NCBI GenBank assembly: GCA_013115135.1
Contig: JABANP010000014.1
Location: 1-64,000, forward strand
Length of the DNA stretch: 64,000 nucleotides
Direction of reading: 5' to 3'
Source of the DNA: Perkinsus olseni
Taxonomy: Eukaryota; Perkinsozoa; Perkinsida; Perkinsidae
In this document: piece after piece, positions 57,391 through 64,000 of the stretch
Numbering within the stretch: the first letter of the stretch is position 1
How the letters are laid out: each line of letters opens with the position of its first letter
The notes under the pieces: generated by a model
What the model saw: the letters and a program-made list of their open reading frames with translations, nothing else
What the model was told of the DNA's origin: nothing
Database searches by the model: none
Position numbers and translations under genes: made by a program

Positions 57391-57402
57391 TGAGTCTTGG
57401 CC
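57391..57402. repeat. Right target-site duplication of the LINE
   Basis: This is the second copy of tgagtcttggcc, directly after the pentamer tail. Host-like sequence without recognisable features continues to the next gene at 57749. Confidence 0.75.
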
Positions 57403-57748
57403 GACTGAGGTCTTCGCAATGCACGGGATCTTACCTGTGTTGGTAAACTAGTGGGATGGAGCTGAAGTGCGAGTTCTCCACTACTGGCGATGAGGGATAG
57501 AAATTGATACCAAATCTTTACTACGGTCTGTGCAGCGGTGACCCCCATGAGCGTCTTACTGAATTTGTGTTCCATCACCTCGTTAGCCTCTGATTACCGC
57601 AATTGAAGTCGCATCCGTTCACCTGCTGAGGAGTAGCCCCTCAGCATTTTCATCCCATGACGTGGGAGAAGGCAGCTGCTCGTAGGTCGAGTCCAAGTGC
57701 GTCACATGAGTACATTACAGTTGACAACCCTTTTAATCATCGTCAGCA
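57403..57748. other. Intergenic region upstream of the CWC16-like gene
   Basis: I see no gene or repeat here. It contains the pre-insertion flank of the LINE and presumably the promoter of the following gene, but no recognisable promoter motif. Confidence 0.4.
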
Positions 57749-58949
57749 ATGTCACAGTCTGGCCTAGCTATCAAGGCAACGCGTGCCGATAACTTCTACT
57801 TTCCACCCGAGTAGGTATCATCATAGAATCACGCCTTATCAAGGCTTGCTGCTGTTATTCAGTTATGAAGAACGTCATGGTACCATTAATAAGATTAACA
57901 AGGCGCATACGTTGGGGAAGAGGGCCAAGTACTACACCGTCTGTTCTACTCGTTCTGACATACTCCCATGTTGTAGGTATATATCCGACGGTATCATCAT
58001 CATACGCTTTGAGATGCCTTTCCACGTCCGATGCGATAAGTGTCTTCAAAGGACCGCTCAGGTAGGCGGAGGCTGTTCTCTCGGTGGACTGCGGATGGTT
58101 GGTGTCTCAGGGTGTAAGATTCAATGCACGGAAGAAGAAAGTCGGCTCGTACTACACTACACCGATTTACGAGTTCACCTTCCTTTGTAAAAAGTGTGAG
58201 AATCCGTTCGTCATTCGGACTGATCCTGAGCATGCGGGATACTCATTGGAGTCGGGCTGCACCAAATGTGCTATGGAATGGGACCCGAAGAGTGCTGGTA
58301 ATACGTGAGACAATCCTCATCTGATGACGATGATCGGTGGTGTAGGTAGTATTGAGGTCATTGACCCAGAGACGCGGCGGGATATGGAGAACGACCCCAT
58401 GTTCAAGTTGGAGAAGACTGTCACGGATGAAGGCCGTGTGAAGACTCAGAAAGATGGTATTGATTGGTGATCACGGTAGAGGTGATGATGGTGTGTGTAG
58501 GGTTGAGGGCTCTCATACGAAGAGAGGATGAACTGCATGGTGATGACTACACAGCAAGCCGTATAGTAAGAAAGAGATTCCGAGAGGATAGTAAAATAAT
58601 AGAGGAGAAGAGGAGACGAGAAAGGAAACATAACTTTGGTAATGTGGTTGGTGTGATAGGGGCGGCGTTGGTTACTTGTGGTTGAATTTGAGGTATGATG
58701 CTAGCTGATGTCGATGAAGAGGATACTCGGGAAGCAGCAAGATTGAGGAGGGCCGGTATGTTCAAGACTAACCCACACCATGTTAACACTGCCATAACTA
58801 AAGCCAAGAAGCTATCAGAGCCCATTTTCGGTGGGCGGAGGAAGAAGAGAGGAGGTTTATCGTCCTCGTCATCATCCGATAGGAGTAGTCATGTAGTAGA
58901 GCAGTCTGTACGGATGCTTATGGCGAGGAAGGCTAAGGAACGGCGGTAG
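57749..58949 (+). CDS. CWC16/CCDC130-like splicing factor
   Basis: This is a member of the CWC16 family (YJU2/CCDC94 and CCDC130), step-one splicing factors that join the activated spliceosome. The first exon, MSQSGLAIKATRADNFYFPP, precedes a short intron. Then come YEERHGTINKINKAHTLGKR, and GIIIIRFEMPFHVRCDKCLQ containing the first CxxC. RFNARKKKVGSYYTTPIYEF and FLCKKCENPFVIRTDPEHAG (second CxxC) follow. The two CxxC pairs form the family's zinc site. Further exons read IDPETRRDMENDPMFKLEKT and a basic coiled-coil (RRKRFREDSKIIEEKRRRER, approximate), and the last exon ends RMLMARKAKERR at 58949. The VDPETR... segment after the core and the overall length fit CCDC130 better than YJU2, but I cannot separate them firmly. 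Confidence 0.85.
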
Positions 58950-58995
58950 CACGACCTTTCGACTGGAGTGTTGTGTTGTGATTGGGAAGGTAGTA

Positions 58996-59300
58996 AAGGG
59001 TGTTCCAGAACCTCGTGAGCACTTTTGGGTACGTGCACTCAGGGCCGAAATGGCATGGCATTTCGCAACTGAGCGCGCTGAGAAACAGTGGCTGAGTGAA
59101 TCGAAAGTCGTTTGAGCCAGCCACCTCTGAGAGCGCGTTGAATGACCATGTGTTCCGTCGCCCGCCACGTAGTTCGACGAGATTCGGCGTGCCGATTGAT
59201 GGGAATCCTGGCCATAAGCCACCAAAAAATTTACTCGAAACTCTTGCAGGACACTGACTTATGCATACTCAAAGTGCTCACGAGGTTTTGAAACACCCTT
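58996..59300. mobile_element. Mariner-type MITE
   Basis: This 305-base element has terminal inverted repeats of about 38 bases: aagggtgttccagaacctcg at the left, and the complement of tgaaacacccttt with cgaggttttg at the right, with a few mismatches. It is flanked by TA on both sides (58994-58995, 59301-59302), the target duplication of Tc1/mariner transposons. It has no coding capacity and lies between two host genes. Confidence 0.75.
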
Positions 59301-59522
59301 TAGGGGTGCACTTACTGATCACCTCCACAGCTCGTTATTTACCGTAACCTCTGGATTCATCCCTCCTGCCACTGTTACCCCTCGATGGTGCCTACTACTA
59401 CAGCCTTCCCTCTGTAAGTCCTTGTCACTCGGTCTGCGCTCTACAAAGTTCATTTCAGGTGGTTCGCTCACGATGAGAGTGAGATTGGTAGTCGACCTTC
59501 TTCTTCTTCGTCCCCTTGTGTG

Positions 59523-60200
59523 ATGGCCGATGACCCCTTCGTGCCTAGGATAGACTGTAGTAAGGCTACGAGGAGCGGGGCTGGAGCCCTGGGCATGATT
59601 GAGTGCTATGATGCAGTTATTACTCCGATATTAAAGGAGTTCATACAGCATAACTTCTCGTCCGTGACTGACAGTAAGCCACGCTATAATGGACGTCGTA
59701 GTATGGATACCCTCAACGGCATTCTGAATGGCGTGAGGAGAAGGAAGAGGCCCCTAGGCATCTATACTGAGGACGATGATGATGCACTCTCTCCGTACGG
59801 CACCAACAACAACCATAATCCCCTCATTCCCTCCTGCGTTGAGGATACAATCCTCCTACATCGTCAGGACGCGTCCAAACATGATGGGCCGGACGTTGGT
59901 ATAATGAATCATCATGACATACTTGTTGATTGGGGGTCACTGGTGGCAGCCCCAGTAGTATCTACCCACTCCACTACTGCAAGATCCTCATCATTCTCCT
60001 CGCACCCGTCGTTGGATGCTGATGATGATGAGCCTCTTGTCATGGTTGAGCCATCGGCATCCCCTGCCGATACTCTCATTCAGGAGGTAGACGATGATCG
60101 TATTAGCATGGTTGAAGGGGACATCGAGAGAGACTGGACCCTCCTCGAGGGTGGTAATCCCCCCTTGTTGTTGAGGCATCACCCCCCTTCATCCACGTAG
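59523..60200 (+). CDS. Hypothetical single-exon protein
   Basis: This 225-residue ORF begins MADDPFVPRIDCSKATRSGA. The first ~90 residues look folded (IECYDAVITPILKEFIQHNF, then RRSMDTLNGILNGVRRRKRP). The rest is acidic and Ser-rich with short Asp runs and no known motif. I do not recognise a family. The ATG at 59523 is chosen because the base before it forms only a GTG codon. A short upstream exon cannot be excluded. Confidence 0.5.
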   Translation: MADDPFVPRIDCSKATRSGAGALGMIECYDAVITPILKEFIQHNFSSVTDSKPRYNGRRSMDTLNGILNGVRRRKRPLGIYTEDDDDALSPYGTNNNHNPLIPSCVEDTILLHRQDASKHDGPDVGIMNHHDILVDWGSLVAAPVVSTHSTTARSSSFSSHPSLDADDDEPLVMVEPSASPADTLIQEVDDDRISMVEGDIERDWTLLEGGNPPLLLRHHPPSST

Positions 60201-60459
60201 AACGTAGTCATGCTGGAGAGGACGATTTTGTACTCCTTTGAGCATCATCATTAGCATCCTCCTAGAGTAGGGTAGTGGTATATGCATGCAGTTGTTATTT
60301 AGTTGTTATTGTTGTTCTCACCGAAGCTTTGGCCTCGGTAGTCATTTGTTGTTGTGCATGCTCATCAATTCGACCATTTGCGCGTTTGAGTTCAGTTTGG
60401 GCCGTCAGGAGTGGTTGTAACTACTACTCGGGTTGGGGGGGGGTTTGGGGGAGCCTACT

Positions 60460-62544
60460 ATAGTTTAACTGTGGCCCACAGCCTGTGGGGCTGCATGCCA
60501 CTGGAGAGACACCTGTGAAGCATAACTCTATTGTCAGAGAGTGGGGCTATGCTCGCAATGGTATTTATAGACCACCTCAGTGGAGCATACCTCACTACCC
60601 GGCACTCTCTTCGGAGGTTAGACCTGTTCGAAGGAGCACAAGGCGTGGGGTCACGTTCAACACTTCTCCAGAAGTATCGATCCTCGCAGCTCCATCGCGT
60701 TACCCTGCAAGAACAGTGCTCACGACTGATAGCGACATAGTGGTTTCTAGTGCTACTATCTTCCAATGGCCAATGCGACTAACTCCAAGCTGAATAAGGG
60801 TAGAGCGTTACTAGAGAAGATGGGGTGGCAGCCGGGGAGCGGCCTAGGCAGACAAGAACAAGGAATGAGGGCCCCACTGCATGTACAGCTAGCAGCCCTA
60901 CACGACCGAGGCATGCATGCATCTATGCCAGGTTAAACAGAAGGCTGGCACACACGCTAGGATAGAGCCGCTGGGAATAAGTCGTAAACAACAGCATTCC
61001 AGTCGTAGTAGTGTTAGTGCTCCTAGTCCTAGTGAGAGTAGTGGTGAGGAGGGTTTACAGTGGAAGAGGCAACGGACAGAGGGTGGTAATGAACGAGTAT
61101 CTACAGCATTGTACGTAGAATGCTTCTAGATAGCTTACGAGAAGGGGGGCAAAGTAGCGATATCGTGGGAACGGCTATTGCGGAGGCCGCTGCTGCTGCG
61201 TTGAGGATAGCTCAGCAGCAGAGTGAGGCCAGTACAACGGACAGACATCCTACAGCAACATCAAAGGTCAGTGCATACCCCTCCTGCTGCTGCTCAGTGT
61301 AATGGCTTTATTATCAGGCAGTCATCCCTACTGCTGACAACCCCTTCGGTGATCCATTCCAACCTCGTGATGTTCTCGAGAAGAGTGCCTCCGCTACGGC
61401 AGCGGCGCCAGTCATGATAAATCTTGGTGATAATGTAGTAGCGTTAATAGTCGCCATACCACAAATCCCGCAAGCACTATTGCCTGCTACTATCAGGCCC
61501 ACTACATTATGCCCACTATGATGAGACTGCTGGACTCCAAGGCATGCCGCTTTGAAGCTCGACTGGAGGACGAGTATGACTGCAAGGCCTTCTTCGATCT
61601 AGGGTAACACAAAGAGTAACTTCACGGTTCTCTCGGAGCCCTCCTATTATAGAGTTGCTGGTACTCTCGTCGTGGTACCGATTGAAGGACACAGTGTATC
61701 ATCAAGTACAGTGTCCTCTGCTGCTGAGTTCATAAGAGAGGATATCATACCGAGATGTCTCACACCCCAGGGCATCAGTGATCTCTGGTAGTACTAATAT
61801 GCGGAGGATGAGTATGGATCATAATGCCATAGGGAAGAGTACGGTTTTGGGTCGTCGAGAGGTAGAGCTAGGATACAGCAACAGGAGGATGCAGCAGCAG
61901 TGGAGAATGAGGAGTGGCTACGGAAAGTGGAGGCTTACCAACCTCGAGCCCATAAAGGGAAAGGTCGGGCGGTGCATCGCTAGCCGCCGCGGGGCGGTAC
62001 ACCATCCATCAGGTGGTATCGGGACCAATGTAGACGGGGCTGCTGCTGCCGTTATTGGGTCGATGGTATCACAGCATCCAGCAGAGAGTAGTGGTAATCG
62101 GGGCCACTTTGTCCATGGCCAGGTAAGGGGTAGGACTACTCGTCTTCTTGTGTAAGTCTCTCGGTGGTACCCTAATGATGTTGTTATCAGACAATCGACC
62201 CAGAGGATAGTGAGCCCATAGTGAGCAACTTGGTAAAGATACCGGAGAAAGTATCCCAAGTGGTCACTAGACGGTTAGAGGAGATCAAGGCTGCAACCAA
62301 GATAGTCGATATTAAAGTGAGGATGTATTCCCATGATCTTAGTCCCATCGAGTATCGACAACGCGTCAGATATCGTCCACGCCCCAGGCAGGTCAAAGGA
62401 GTGTGATGTTGAAGGGGACTAAGAACCGTATACAGACCGTCAAGGACATCTTCATGGAGTTCAGAGCATCAGCCGCCGATAGGAGGTCTGCCACCTTGGA
62501 CAACCTCCTCAATGCGTATCATTATCAACATACGACCATCATTT
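60460..62544 (+). CDS. G-patch domain protein
   Basis: This multi-exon gene has a G-patch, a short glycine-rich motif that activates DEAH helicases in splicing or ribosome assembly. The motif reads GRALLEKMGWQPGSGLGRQE at about 60802-60861. It is joined by a 35-nt intron (about 60717-60752) to an upstream exon containing REWGYARNGIYRPPQWS. Downstream exons include KAGTHARIEPLGISRKQQHS, SDIVGTAIAEAAAAALRIAQ, ADNPFGDPFQPRDVLEKSAS, PSYYRVAGTLVVVPIEGHSV, EEWLRKVEAYQPRAHKGKGR, RRLEEIKAATKIVDIKVRM and RIQTVKDIFMEFRASAADRR. The gene ends near 62544. Start and several junctions are approximate. The specific orthologue is not recognised. Confidence 0.5.
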
Positions 62545-64000
62545 AACGTACCTGATTTCTACCAGTTTATCGATGTCTCTCGTTAATTTCGCATTGTAAC
62601 GGACGCTGGCCTTAGTGGATGGTAGGCTGCATACCGTTTATACTCATCTTCTCAACATCATCATCAGCAGCCATTACCTCGGCCTCTGAAGAGACTCTGT
62701 TCAGGGTTCTGGGCTCGTCATAGCTCGGCATACTCCCGAGTGGAGGCGTATATTTATCGATGATTATGGCTCACTCCTGTGGTCGTCACAATGCACCACA
62801 AGTGAATTTAGGGGGAGTCCCCAACAGAGGCTATCATACCCGAGTCAAGCTTCGTCTCCCTCATGTTTTAGAGGCATCGGCTTGACGATGAGGCTACCAT
62901 ATTGTCCCTTCGGTTGCCGAACTTGTGAGTGGCAGACACTACTACCTGTGGACTAGTTTGCTGGTGTGCTATCGCTGGTATGATGCTAGTCGGAACTCTT
63001 ACGTCATCGGTATGCTTCCGGTTGCTCGTCCGAGCCGAGAAGCATGTCGCCTCGATAGGTATGGTAATTCTTGCCATCGGGGAAGCCCACTTCTCCAGAT
63101 GGGGCAGGCAGATTCGTCACCACCGCACTAACAGCTTTCAATCCTCAAGTGTCTGAGAAGCATGATCTCTGAGCCTCGGTCCAAATATCGATAGATCCGT
63201 GACCCTGATGGGCACATCCTTAGCTGCTACAGCGTAGTCACCTCTCCTTCCCAGATCGGCGGCTCGTTCCATGTATCGCTTATTCGGGTACTGCCTCAGT
63301 TTTTAATACCAGCCCATGGTCCCAGTAACAATTCGACAGGCCTCATCGTCGGCTTCTGCGCTGGTACGAGCCCGCCCCACCCCAGCAGAAGTGTATCAAA
63401 TACTGAAAAGCTGTAGTTCTGCAGGTGAGCACAGACCTCGAGTCCTTCACTCTAACTGCCGCTCTTACTGTCCCGCAGGTGAGCTCCGAGAGATCTACAC
63501 CACCCATAAACGATCCTTCGATATAAGGTGTCATGCTGAGTATATCGATAGATTAGCTCGATTGACTGATGATAAAGTTCCCAAGCTCCAGGAGGACCAT
63601 TGGCAATGGGTGGAGAGAGCATTGGGGAAATTGTAAGATCCTACTCACGTGATGGACACTACCACTGGCGCTCTCGTCTCTCAGCCAACAGAATGGTTTC
63701 CTGCATGCGCCTACTGTGAGGGAGGGCTTAGGGAGACTTTGCCATGCAGTAGCTCGGTGTAGCCCTGACGACATCACCTTCCATCAGGTACTCTCTAAGA
63801 CTATGGTAGTAGTCCTCACTTGCTGGACACCAGGCTGGTGTCACCAGCCCCACCTGTTGCTGTCAGGTTGTAGCACCATTGCAATCTATGAGCCCTCCTG
63901 CTCTCACTGCTACTATGTGGTCCTTAGCCACACTTCATGTGAACCTTCAGGAGCGATCACCCTACCGAGTGCCCCTAACCTTAGTGGCCGAACATTGTGC
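62545..64000. other. Window end, gene content unresolved
   Basis: Two plus-strand segments look coding. One at about 62929-63130 contains a probable transmembrane helix (GLVCWCAIAGMMLVGTL). One ending at 63636 reads ELREIYTTHKRSFDIRCHAE and VPKLQEDHWQWVERALGKL. They may belong to one membrane protein gene. A further open start at 63651 (MDTTTGALVSQPTEWFPACA) runs to 63762. I could not identify any of these or fix their boundaries. Confidence 0.3.

Overview
The window looks like nuclear DNA of a unicellular eukaryote. Host genes are multi-exon and mostly split by very short GT-AG introns (about 35-70 nt), use the standard code, are closely packed on both strands, and share space with several classes of retroelement. 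The intron style, the diverged histone H3 and the element types fit an alveolate protist such as Perkinsus. That placement is inference; no rRNA or organellar gene is present to prove it.

Layout. 1-9207: a Bel/Pao-type LTR retrotransposon on the minus strand (gag-protease-RT-RNase H ORF, then integrase in a second frame). 9.3-20 kb: a RAP-domain, probably mitochondrial, RNA-binding protein; an NSUN2-like tRNA cytosine-5 methyltransferase; a tandem pair of SKP1 genes (minus); and an unrecognised basic-tailed gene. 20.1-28.1 kb: one large minus-strand gene for a secreted, bacterial-type alpha-2-macroglobulin, recognised from many small exons. 28.7-30.6 kb: an unresolved gene. 30.8-36 kb: U2AF large subunit and the proteasome ATPase RPT5. 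36.2-42.1 kb: an F-box/leucine-rich-repeat protein followed by (or fused to) an unrecognised gene. 42.3-42.8 kb: a four-exon, strongly diverged histone H3. 44.1-45.9 kb: arginase (minus).

46.1-52.4 kb is an apparently young tyrosine-recombinase retrotransposon with the complete split-direct-repeat structure A1-gag-RT/RH-YR-B1-A2-B2. Beside it, 52.4-57.4 kb is a LINE (endonuclease, RT, RNase H) with a 12-bp target-site duplication. Its 5' region is interrupted by a 483-bp non-autonomous relative in the opposite orientation, with its own target-site duplication. 57.7-64 kb carries a CWC16/CCDC130-like splicing factor, a mariner-type MITE, a single-exon unknown gene, a G-patch protein and an unresolved end region.

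Three host genes belong to pre-mRNA splicing (U2AF2, CWC16/CCDC130, G-patch) and three to ubiquitin/proteasome function (two SKP1 copies and RPT5, plus a candidate partner F-box protein). The points most worth following up are the bacterial-type alpha-2-macroglobulin that seems to lack its thioester, the H3 variant with T3I and K36R/K37R, the strand-specific saturation of the Bel/Pao element with the pentamer TAGAT, and the nested LINE insertions. Gene spans run from start codon to stop codon and include introns. Exon boundaries were read by eye and are exact only where stated.
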